Shown piece after piece: positions 25,628-32,803 of a DNA stretch of 64,000 nt. Location of the stretch: positions 6,557,849-6,621,848 of the forward strand of contig NZ_CP010979.1 of assembly GCF_000498395.2 (NCBI RefSeq), in the 5' to 3' direction. This DNA is from Pseudomonas putida S13.1.2. Lineage in GTDB: Bacteria > Pseudomonadota > Gammaproteobacteria > Pseudomonadales > Pseudomonadaceae. Position numbers and translations under genes: made by a program. Within the stretch, counting starts at the first letter, position 1. Each line of letters begins with the position of its first letter. The notes under the pieces are model-generated. The model ran no database searches. It had not been told where the DNA came from and was given only the letters and a program-made list of their open reading frames with translations.

Positions 25628-25821
25628 GCGCGAGGCGTGTTGGCGGTAAAAGTGGTCCAGCAGCCGGCGTTCTGTGGCCGAGAGTGTCGAGCAGTAAATA
25701 TTTTTTAATGAGATGGCGGGTCCTGCCCTGAAAGCTGGCCAAAGGCTCTGGCCTGAGATGTTGCGGCCAATTTGACGCAGATTGTTGCAAATGCGGCAAG
25801 GGTGAATATCCGACTTCAGGG

Positions 25822-25855
25822 TTCAACTATTGCCAACCGGGAGTAGAATTTTAAT
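25822..25855 (+). promoter_or_regulatory. Candidate sigma-70 promoter of the DUF2790 gene
   Basis: TTCAAC at 25,822-25,827 and TAGAAT at 25,844-25,849, spaced 16 nt, give a plausible -35/-10 pair. It would start transcription near 25,856, about 130 nt before the DUF2790 ATG. The -10 matches the consensus at five of six positions; the -35 is weak. Confidence 0.4.
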
Positions 25856-25871
25856 CATCCCCCCTGGCAGT

Positions 25872-25951
25872 ACGAAGCGGGATCGGTACTTCGTGCCATC
25901 TTCACCGTAGATGGCAACTTCTCCGCGCCATTGACGGCATTAGAAGTCAAT
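25872..25951 (+). promoter_or_regulatory. Leader with three consecutive stem-loops before the DUF2790 gene
   Basis: Three perfect inverted repeats follow one another. ACGAAG 25,872-25,877 pairs with CTTCGT 25,889-25,894. TGCCATC 25,894-25,900 pairs with GATGGCA 25,910-25,916 (loop 9 nt). ATTGAC 25,930-25,935 pairs with GTCAAT 25,946-25,951 (loop 10 nt). They fill the interval between the likely promoter and the ATG at 25,985. They may be a structured 5' leader RNA, or operators for one or more DNA-binding proteins. Confidence 0.45.
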
Positions 25952-25984
25952 CGATCAGCTTGAATGCTCAAAAGGCACACTCAC

Positions 25985-26242
25985 ATGAAACCATTACTGA
26001 TTCTTGCATTGGTCGGTATGTCCTCGTTCGCCCTTGCCGACGAGGCCAAACCTGTCTCCAGCGAGCCTGTGGCCCAGCAGTACGACTACACCATGAACCT
26101 GGACATCAAACGGGTGATCAACCTCTCGACCATCCCCAATGTCTGCGAAGTGGTGCCTGCGACCATGACCTACGAAGACCACCAGGGCCAGGTGCATACC
26201 ATCCAGTACCGGGCCATGGGTGAAGGTTGTCAGCAGGGTTGA
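25985..26242 (+). CDS. DUF2790-family small secreted protein
   Basis: 85 residues starting MKPLLILALVGMSSFALADE, a Sec signal peptide with cleavage near ALADE. The short mature domain (QQYDYTMNLDIKRVINLSTI, then CEVVPATMTYEDHQG) fits DUF2790, a family common in Pseudomonas; some members are metal- or stress-induced. Two cysteines in the mature part could form a disulfide. An upstream in-frame ATG at 25,964 would spoil the signal peptide and is rejected. The function is unknown. Confidence 0.85.
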   Translation: MKPLLILALVGMSSFALADEAKPVSSEPVAQQYDYTMNLDIKRVINLSTIPNVCEVVPATMTYEDHQGQVHTIQYRAMGEGCQQG

Positions 26243-26254
26243 TCGGGGCAATGA

Positions 26255-26358
26255 CTGATGGCCCCATCGCCGGCAAGCCAGCTCCCACAGGTGCTGCACA
26301 GGCCTCGGGCTTTGTGTAATCGCTGTGGGAGCTGCCTTGCCAGCGATGGGGCCATCAG
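26255..26358. repeat. REP pair of the GATGGCCCCATCGCCGGCAA class
   Basis: Two long inverted arms, 26,255-26,290 and 26,323-26,358, are nearly perfect complements (CTGATGGCCCCATCGC ... GCGATGGGGCCATCAG). This is a second REP variant, with GCCGGCAAGCC instead of GCGGGC cores. It likely terminates the DUF2790 transcript. Confidence 0.9.
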
Positions 26359-26467
26359 CATTCAGAATATTTTCAAGCGTTGTCGATTACTCTGCTCTCC
26401 GTTCGACCATAGGTGAAGGCACGCCGCACTGCGTGTCAAAACCTATGCACTGTCGGAGAAACCCTCG

Positions 26468-26893
26468 ATGAGCACCGCAGCCGAAACCGAGATCCGCCAA
26501 CTGATCGAGCGCTGGATGCAGGCCGTGCGCGATCGCGACATCCCCAGCATCACCGCCCCCTATGCCGATGACATCGTTGCCTTTGATGCCATCCAGGCCC
26601 TGCAATTCAAAGGCAAGGACGCCTACACGGCGCACTGGGAAATGTGCATGGGCATGTGCACCGGCCCCATGGTCTTCGAACTGGCCGAACTCACCGTACA
26701 TGCCTCTGGCGACCTTGCCCTGGCCCACTGGCTGAACCGCTGCGGCCCGGGCGACGATGAAAGCCAGTGCGGCTTCATGCGCGCCACCGTGGGCTATCGT
26801 CGTCAAGGTGGCCAGTGGCAGGTGATCCACGAGCACTGGTCGGCGCCTTTCGACATGGAAACGCAAAAAGCCCTGTTCGATCTCAAGCCCTGA
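26468..26893 (+). CDS. SnoaL/NTF2-like protein
   Basis: 141 residues with the cone-shaped NTF2/SnoaL fold: an N-terminal helix (ETEIRQLIERWMQAVRDRDI), then ITAPYADDIVAFD and a C-terminal sheet (QWQVIHEHWSAPF). Members are often annotated as SgcJ/EcaC-type or ketosteroid-isomerase-like. It is the first gene of a four-gene cluster with a DGPF protein, an AHSA1 protein and an ECF sigma factor. That setting is typical of ECF42-type sigma factors. No substrate is known. Confidence 0.85.
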   Translation: MSTAAETEIRQLIERWMQAVRDRDIPSITAPYADDIVAFDAIQALQFKGKDAYTAHWEMCMGMCTGPMVFELAELTVHASGDLALAHWLNRCGPGDDESQCGFMRATVGYRRQGGQWQVIHEHWSAPFDMETQKALFDLKP

Positions 26894-26937
26894 GCCGTTA
26901 TCGCCAAACGCACTTTGCCGCTGCCCTGGAGGCGACC

Positions 26938-27282
26938 ATGAAATACCTGTGCCTGGTCTATTGTGACGAGGGGCTGCTGCACAGCCTGCCCGACAGCCCG
27001 GAAGACGCCGAATGCATGGCCTACGCCGAAGCCGTGCATGGCTCGGGGCGAATGCTGGCGGCCGAGGCGCTCAAGCCTGTGCAAACCGCCACCACGGTGC
27101 GTGTGCGTAACGGGCACATGAGCCTGACCGACGGCCCGTTCGCCGAAACCAAGGAGCAACTTGCCGGCTTTTACCTGGTGGAGGCCCGCGACCTGAACGA
27201 AGCGTTGAACATCGCCAAGGGCATCCCTGCGGCACGGGTCGGCAGTGTCGAGGTGCGACCGGTGCGTGAACTGCAACCCTGA
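26938..27282 (+). CDS. DGPF/YCII-domain protein
   Basis: 114 residues with the hallmark TDGPFAETKEQLAGFYLVEA motif and an N-terminal MKYLCLVYCDE strand. DGPF proteins of the YCII superfamily are the characteristic neighbours of ECF42 sigma factors and are often their targets. The ATG at 26,938 is preceded by a CTGGAGG site; longer in-frame starts run back into the SnoaL gene. It probably belongs to one operon with its neighbours. Confidence 0.9.
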   Translation: MKYLCLVYCDEGLLHSLPDSPEDAECMAYAEAVHGSGRMLAAEALKPVQTATTVRVRNGHMSLTDGPFAETKEQLAGFYLVEARDLNEALNIAKGIPAARVGSVEVRPVRELQP

Positions 27283-27303
27283 CAGCTACGGAGAACCATC
27301 AGC

Positions 27304-27788
27304 ATGAGCCTTGCACACCCCACGCAAGCGCAACACGAGTTGTCCATCAGCCGCCTGATCGACGCACCACCGGCCAAGCTGTTTCGCGCCTGGACCGAGC
27401 CCCGGTGGCTGATGCAGTGGTGGGGGCCGCATGGCATGACCACCCCGGAGTGCGAGATGCAGTTGTGGGTCGGGGGGTATTCCGCACCCTGATGCGCGCG
27501 CCAGATGGTAGCGAATACCCGACCCAAGGCGTGTTTCTGGACATTGCCGCGCCGCGTCGGCTGGTGTTCACCGATGCATTCGGCCCCGGTTGGGTGCCGT
27601 CGGACAAGGCCTTCATGACCGCTGTGATCAGCTTTGACGAGGAGCAGGGCAAAACCCGCTACACCGCCCGCGCCTGGCACTGGAATGCTGCCGACTGCCG
27701 GGCCCATGAAGAAATGGGCTTCTATCAGGGCTGGGGAGAAAGCCTGGACCGCCTGGTGGAGGTGGTGACCCAAAGGATGCCGGACTGA
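27304..27788 (+). pseudogene. AHSA1/SRPBCC-domain protein, frameshifted
   Basis: The reading frame from 27,304 (MSLAHPTQAQHELSISRLID, RAWTEPRWLMQWWGPHGMTT) is that of an AHSA1/START-like protein, but it stops at 27,492. The rest of the domain (VFRTLMRAPDGSEYPTQGVF to TQRMPD) continues in another frame up to 27,788. The switch point is a run of six G at 27,472-27,477. One extra G would restore a single protein of about 161 residues. It is either a real disruption, a phase-variable tract or a sequencing slip. The gene end overlaps the sigma factor start (TGATG). Confidence 0.85.
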
Positions 27789-29026
27789 TGACAGCACTGG
27801 CGCAGGTGCGCGCCGAAGTCGAGGCGGTGTATCGGCGGGAGTCGCGGCGCATCCTGGCGACGTTGATCCGCCTGCTGGGTGATTTCGACCTGGCCGAGGA
27901 GGCCATGCATGACGCGTTCTTCATCGCCGTCGAGCGCTGGCAGCGCGATGGCATCCCCGATAACCCCCGGGCGTGGCTGGTTTCCACCGGGCGCTTCAAG
28001 GCTATTGATGCGTTGCGACGACGCGCCCGTTTCGACCGTTCCCAGGCAGACCTGAGCATGCTGCTCGATGGCCAGGCGCAGGACCCCAGCGAAGAAGAGC
28101 TGCTGGCGGACGACCGCCTGCGGCTGATTTTCACCTGTTGCCACCCGGCGCTGTCCGCCGATGCCCAGGTGCCGCTGACCCTGCGCGCAGTCTGCGACCT
28201 GACCACCGAGCAGATCGCCCGCGCCTTCCTGCAAAGCCCGGCCACCATCGCCCAGCGCATCGTGCGCGCCAAAGCCAAGATCCGCGATGCCGGCATCCCG
28301 TACCAGGTACCAGAGCTGGGCGAACTGCCCGAGCGCCTGGAGAGCGTGTTACGGGTGATCTACCTGGTGTTCAACGAAGGCTATTCGGCGTCATCGGGCG
28401 AGTCACTGCTGCAGCAGGAGCTGAGCGATGAAGCCATTCGCCTGGCGCGGCTGCTGGTGCAATTGTTGCCTGATGCGGAGGCTATCGGCCTGCTGGCCTT
28501 GATGCTGCTGCAGGCGTCCCGGCAGCAGGCGCGAACCGATGCCCAGGGCAACCTGGTGCTGCTGGAACAGCAGGACCGCAGCCTGTGGGACCGGCAACGC
28601 ATTGACGAGGGCTGCGAGCTGGTGCGCCTGGCCCTGCAAAGCCGGGCGTTCGGTGCTTATACGGTGCAGGCGGCGATTGCCGCGGTGCACGCTGAAGCGG
28701 CAACGGCAGAAGAGACGGACTGGGCGGAAATCGTCGGGCTGTATGATGTGTTGCAGCGGCATTGGCCGTCAGCGGTGGTGGAACTGAACCGGGCGGTGGC
28801 GCTGGCGAAGCGCGATGGGCCGGCGGTTGGCTTGCGGGAGGTCGAAGGTATTCTGGCGCGCGGTGAGCTGCTGGACTATCACCTGGCGCATGCGGCGCGG
28901 GCCGAGCTGCACTACCAGCTGGGGCAGGTGGAGGAGGCGCGTGAGGCGTGGCGGCAGGCGCTGGCGCTGACCCGGCAGGCGCCGGAGCGGCGGCATATCG
29001 AGCAGCGGCTGAAAGTCATCGAGTGA
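27788..29026 (+). CDS. ECF sigma factor with long C-terminal extension (ECF42-like)
   Basis: 412 residues. Sigma region 2 is at about 10-75 (RRILATLIRLLGDFDLAEEA; AWLVSTGRFKAIDALRR) and region 4 at about 115-165 (TEQIARAFLQSPATIAQRIV). They are followed by a DUF6596/TPR-like extension of over 200 residues (LPERLESVLRVIYLVFNEGY near its start). The extension, the lack of an anti-sigma gene and the DGPF neighbour together indicate the ECF42 group, in which the extension controls activity. Overlap with the AHSA1 gene indicates co-translation. The signal it responds to is unknown. Confidence 0.92.
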   Translation: MTALAQVRAEVEAVYRRESRRILATLIRLLGDFDLAEEAMHDAFFIAVERWQRDGIPDNPRAWLVSTGRFKAIDALRRRARFDRSQADLSMLLDGQAQDPSEEELLADDRLRLIFTCCHPALSADAQVPLTLRAVCDLTTEQIARAFLQSPATIAQRIVRAKAKIRDAGIPYQVPELGELPERLESVLRVIYLVFNEGYSASSGESLLQQELSDEAIRLARLLVQLLPDAEAIGLLALMLLQASRQQARTDAQGNLVLLEQQDRSLWDRQRIDEGCELVRLALQSRAFGAYTVQAAIAAVHAEAATAEETDWAEIVGLYDVLQRHWPSAVVELNRAVALAKRDGPAVGLREVEGILARGELLDYHLAHAARAELHYQLGQVEEAREAWRQALALTRQAPERRHIEQRLKVIE

Positions 29027-29034
29027 TGTTGGCT

Positions 29035-29140
29035 GCGCTGGCCTCTTCGCGGGTAAACCCGCTCCCACAGGATCACCACAGATTGAGCATTTTGCTGTAC
29101 CTGTGGGAGCGGGTTTACCCGCGAAGAGGCCGGTGCGGTC
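29035..29140. repeat. REP pair (BIME)
   Basis: Two inverted REP units (GCGGGTAAACCCGC and GCGGGTTTACCCGC cores) lie between the convergent ends of the ECF gene and phaJ. They probably serve as a terminator for both. Confidence 0.9.
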
Positions 29141-29151
29141 TACATCAATCT

Positions 29152-29622
29152 TCAGCTGGCGACGAAATTCGGCGGCGACACGAGTTCGACTGTCTGCTGC
29201 TTGCGCGGTGCGAGGATCTCGGCCTCACCCTGCACCACCAGCTCATCGTTCTGGTTGTACACATTGGTGGCGATGCGCACCTTGAACTTGGGCAGTTTCT
29301 CGAGAATTTCCAGGCGCACGGTCAGGGTGTCGCCAATTTTTACCGGTTTCTGGAAGCTCATCTGCTGGCCCAGGTAGATGGTGCCTGGGCCAGGCAGGGT
29401 GCAGGCCACTGCAGCACTGATCAGCGCGCCGCTGAACATGCCATGGGCAATACGCTCGCGGAACATGCTCTTGGCGGCGAACTCGGCATCCAGGTGAACC
29501 GGGTTGTGGTCACCGGACATCGCAGCGAACAGCTGGATGTCGCGTTCTTCAACGGACTTCTTGTACTCGGCCGTCTGGCCAACTTCGAGGGCTTCGTAAG
29601 GCGTGTTGGTGACCTGGGACAT
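29152..29622 (-). CDS. phaJ4: (R)-specific enoyl-CoA hydratase (MaoC-like, PhaJ4 type)
   Basis: 156 residues with the hydratase-2 motif SGDHNPVHLDAEFA (catalytic Asp and His), followed by IAHGMFSGALIS. It hydrates trans-2-enoyl-CoA to (R)-3-hydroxyacyl-CoA. This connects beta-oxidation to medium-chain polyhydroxyalkanoate synthesis. The sequence from MSQVTNTPYEALEVGQTAEY onward and the neighbouring lipase and fadD genes match the P. putida phaJ4 / P. aeruginosa PA3302 locus. The ATG at 29,622 has GGAAGCACC upstream; a longer frame enters the lipase gene. Confidence 0.9.
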   Translation of the reverse strand: MSQVTNTPYEALEVGQTAEYKKSVEERDIQLFAAMSGDHNPVHLDAEFAAKSMFRERIAHGMFSGALISAAVACTLPGPGTIYLGQQMSFQKPVKIGDTLTVRLEILEKLPKFKVRIATNVYNQNDELVVQGEAEILAPRKQQTVELVSPPNFVAS

Positions 29623-29656
29623 CGGTGCTTCCTTAAGCGTTGGGCGAGGGCGGCTA

Positions 29657-30601
29657 TCATTCACTGCGCACGGGGCGGCCAAGGGCCAGCGCCTGTTCTA
29701 GCCAGCCGAGAATATCGGCGGTGACCTCGTCACGGTTGGTTTCGTTGAGTACTTCATGCCGCGCCTCAGGATAGACGCGCAGCTGTACATGTCGATTGCC
29801 GGTCGCACGCAGGGCGTCGGCCAGATGGGTTAGACGCTTGCCGGCACTGACCGGATCACATTCGCCACCGATCACCAGCATGGGCAGGTTCGGATCGATC
29901 TGCGCGAGGTTACCCGGCTGGCTGATCTGCGCCAAGCCTTGCAGCAGGTCGAGCCACAGCTGGTTGCTGCAGCGAAAGCCGCACAACGGGTCGTTGACAT
30001 ACAAGTCGACCTCGGCCGGGTCGCGGCTGAGCCAGTCGAACGCCGTGCGGTTGGGTTTGAAGGCTTTGTTGAACGAACCGAACGACAACCATTCGATCAG
30101 CGCACTCTTGCCTTGCGGCCCCTGGCGCCAGCCCTCCAGCCGGGCAATCAGCCGCGCCACGCGGTACAGCGCCGCCGGTTGGTAGTTGGAGCCACTGAGA
30201 ATCGCCCCGTGCAGGCTGGCGCTGTGGTGCAGCAGGTAGGCCTGGGCAATGTAGCTGCCCATGCTGTGGCCGAACAGAAACAGCGGTGTACCCGGGAACT
30301 GCTGGCCGATGTGCTGGGCCAGCAGCCCAAGGTCGTTGACTACGGCATTCCAGCCATGATGGCGGGCGAACAGGCCGAGGCTGCCCAGCTCGGCGGTGCG
30401 CCCATGGCCGCGCTGGTCGGCAGCGAACAGGGCAAAGCCGGCCTCGCTCAGGGCATGCCCCAGGCGCAGGTAGCGCCCGGCATGCTCGGCCATGCCGTGG
30501 GCCAGCAGCACCACGGCTTTTACCGGTGTGGCCGGCAGCCATTGGTGCACGTACAGGCTGCAGTGCTCGCTGGCGGGTAGCCAGAAGGCGTCGTGGGGCA
30601 T
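29657..30601 (-). CDS. Alpha/beta hydrolase, lysophospholipase/monoacylglycerol lipase type
   Basis: 314 residues with a serine hydrolase triad: GHSMGSYIAQ (Ser), GGECDPVSAG (Asp), and EARHEVLNE (His). The HGMAEHAGRYLRL block is typical of the PldB/monoglyceride lipase group. It probably releases fatty acids from glycerides or lysophospholipids for the neighbouring FadD ligases. The start at 30,601 is preceded by AAGGAC. It is transcribed with phaJ4, 34 nt apart, and divergently from fadD2. Confidence 0.88.
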   Translation of the reverse strand: MPHDAFWLPASEHCSLYVHQWLPATPVKAVVLLAHGMAEHAGRYLRLGHALSEAGFALFAADQRGHGRTAELGSLGLFARHHGWNAVVNDLGLLAQHIGQQFPGTPLFLFGHSMGSYIAQAYLLHHSASLHGAILSGSNYQPAALYRVARLIARLEGWRQGPQGKSALIEWLSFGSFNKAFKPNRTAFDWLSRDPAEVDLYVNDPLCGFRCSNQLWLDLLQGLAQISQPGNLAQIDPNLPMLVIGGECDPVSAGKRLTHLADALRATGNRHVQLRVYPEARHEVLNETNRDEVTADILGWLEQALALGRPVRSE

Positions 30602-30819
30602 GGCGGGTCCTTGTGCGCGCGGGTACCCGAACAGTGTATGCACAACCGGCCGGATTGCAGGAAGGGCACAAATAAGATTCACAATGTTAATGGCGGCACT
30701 TGGCGTATATGCCGTCCTGGGCTTACCTGCTAACGTCGGATCAACGCCTTTTCGCCAGCAGGCGATCAGGTAAAGGACTAAAGGACGCAGTGCAGGTCCA
30801 GGCAGAGGAACAATAATAA

Positions 30820-32508
30820 ATGCAAGCCGACTTCTGGAATGACAAGCGCCCGGCGGGCGTACCTTCCACCATCGACATCAATGCCTACACCTCGGTCGTC
30901 GAGGTGTTCGAGCGCTCCTGCAAGCGCTTTGCCGACCGCCCGGCGTTCAGCAACCTGGGCGTGACCCTGAACTACGCGGAGCTGGAGCGCCATTCGGCAG
31001 CCTTTGCCGCCTGGTTGCAGCAGCACACCGACCTCAAGCCGGGCGACCGCATCGCGGTGCAGATGCCCAACGTGCTGCAATACCCGATCGCCGTCTTCGG
31101 TGCCATGCGCGCCGGCCTGATCGTGGTCAACACCAACCCGCTGTACACCGAGCGCGAAATGCGCCACCAGTTCAAGGACAGTGGCGCACGCGCGCTGGTG
31201 TACCTGAACATGTTCGGCAAGCGCGTGCAGGAGGTGCTGCCCGATACCGGCATCGAGTACCTGATCGAGGCGAAAATGGGCGACCTGTTGCCTGCCGCCA
31301 AGGGCTGGCTGATCAACACCGTGGTCGACAAGCTGAAGAAGATGGTGCCAGCTTACCGGTTGCCCCAGGCGATATCGTTCAAGCAGGTGCTGCGCCTGGG
31401 CCGCGAGCAGTCGCCCAAACCGGTGCCGTTGAGCCTGGACGACATTGCCGTGCTGCAGTACACCGGCGGCACCACCGGCCTGGCCAAGGGCGCCATGCTC
31501 ACCCATGCCAACCTGGTGGCCAACATGTTGCAGGTGCTGGCCTGCTTCTCGCAGCACGGGCCCGATGGGCAGAAGCTGCTCAAGGACGGCCAGGAGGTGA
31601 TGATTGCGCCCCTGCCGCTGTACCACATCTATGCCTTTACCGCGAACTGCATGTGCATGATGGTCACCGGTAACCACAACGTGCTGATCACCAACCCACG
31701 GGACATCCCTGGCTTCATCAAGGAGCTGGGCAAGTGGCGTTTCTCCGCGCTGTTAGGGTTGAACACACTGTTTGTCGCGCTGATGGACCATCCCGGTTTC
31801 CGCCAGCTGGATTTCTCGGCGCTGAAGGTCACCAACTCCGGCGGCACGGCGCTGGTCAAGGCCACTGCCGAGCGCTGGGAAGCCCTTACCGGGTGCCGCA
31901 TTGTCGAAGGCTACGGCCTGACAGAAACCTCGCCGGTGGCCAGCACCAACCCTTATGGCCAGTTGGCGCGCCTGGGCACCGTGGGCATACCGGTGGCGGG
32001 TACCGCGTTCAAGGTTATCGACGATGACGGCAACGAATTGCCGCTGGGCGAGCGGGGCGAGTTGTGCATCAAGGGCCCGCAGGTGATGAAGGGTTACTGG
32101 CAGCAGCCTGAGGCCACTGCTCAAGCGCTGGATGCGGACGGCTGGTTCAAGACCGGGGATATCGCGGTGATCGACCCGGACGGCTTCACCCGCATTGTCG
32201 ACCGCAAGAAGGACATGATCATCGTCTCGGGCTTCAACGTGTACCCCAACGAGATCGAGGACGTGGTGATGGGCCACCCCAAGGTTGCCAACTGTGCGGC
32301 TATCGGCGTGCCGGACGAGCGCTCAGGCGAGGCGGTGAAGCTGTTCGTGGTGCCGCGCGAGGGCGGGTTGAGCGTGGAAGAGCTGAAGGCCTACTGCAAA
32401 GCCAACTTCACCGGCTACAAAGTACCCAAGCACATCGTGCTGCGCGAGTCGTTGCCGATGACGCCGGTGGGCAAGATCCTGCGGCGAGAGCTGCGCGACA
32501 TAGCGTGA
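30820..32508 (+). CDS. fadD2: Long-chain fatty-acid-CoA ligase (FadD2)
   Basis: 562-residue AMP-forming ligase with the P-loop YTGGTTGLAKGAMLTH, GYGLTETSPV, the KTGDIA and DRKKDMIIVSGFNVYP motifs, and the catalytic C-terminal Lys in GKILRRELR. It activates fatty acids to acyl-CoA at the inner membrane for beta-oxidation. Gene order with fadD1 downstream and the lipase and phaJ divergent is that of P. aeruginosa PA3302-PA3299. The first of the two ligases there is fadD2. An AGAGGAA site precedes the ATG. Confidence 0.94.
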   Translation: MQADFWNDKRPAGVPSTIDINAYTSVVEVFERSCKRFADRPAFSNLGVTLNYAELERHSAAFAAWLQQHTDLKPGDRIAVQMPNVLQYPIAVFGAMRAGLIVVNTNPLYTEREMRHQFKDSGARALVYLNMFGKRVQEVLPDTGIEYLIEAKMGDLLPAAKGWLINTVVDKLKKMVPAYRLPQAISFKQVLRLGREQSPKPVPLSLDDIAVLQYTGGTTGLAKGAMLTHANLVANMLQVLACFSQHGPDGQKLLKDGQEVMIAPLPLYHIYAFTANCMCMMVTGNHNVLITNPRDIPGFIKELGKWRFSALLGLNTLFVALMDHPGFRQLDFSALKVTNSGGTALVKATAERWEALTGCRIVEGYGLTETSPVASTNPYGQLARLGTVGIPVAGTAFKVIDDDGNELPLGERGELCIKGPQVMKGYWQQPEATAQALDADGWFKTGDIAVIDPDGFTRIVDRKKDMIIVSGFNVYPNEIEDVVMGHPKVANCAAIGVPDERSGEAVKLFVVPREGGLSVEELKAYCKANFTGYKVPKHIVLRESLPMTPVGKILRRELRDIA

Positions 32509-32518
32509 TACCGAAATG

Positions 32519-32547
32519 GCATTCGCGGGCTTGCCCGCGAATGCTTT
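32519..32547 (+). terminator. Rho-independent terminator after fadD2
   Basis: An 11-bp perfect stem, GCATTCGCGGG paired with CCCGCGAATGC, with a 4-nt loop and followed by TTT. It lies 10 nt past the fadD2 stop. It has a REP-like core, so it may be a single REP unit doing terminator duty. Confidence 0.75.
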
Positions 32548-32606
32548 AAAAACCGCTCTAAAAGGATGATTACAGCCTGATGTGCGACATTTTGGTTAAA
32601 AACTCT

Positions 32607-32640
32607 AAAAATGACCTGTATTGTTCATTGAGTCATTTTT
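32607..32640. promoter_or_regulatory. 9-bp inverted repeat in the fadD1 upstream region
   Basis: AAAAATGAC (32,607-32,615) and GTCATTTTT (32,632-32,640) form a perfect inverted repeat with a 16-nt spacer. It lies about 165 nt upstream of fadD1 in an AT-rich stretch. It could be an operator for a dimeric regulator, or a hairpin attenuating read-through. It does not match the PsrA box GAAAC-N4-GTTTC. Confidence 0.4.
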
Positions 32641-32803
32641 GTGACTGCAAGGCCTGTTTTGGCCTCTAGGCGACCCCAGGCAAAGCTGTTACTCTCGGCC
32701 CGCTTTCAGACGATCCGGTTTGCAACGAACCGCCGTCTCATATCAATAATAAGCGCATCGACGCGCCAATCGAACTTCGCTGTTGCTGAAGGAGTGGGCT
32801 TCC

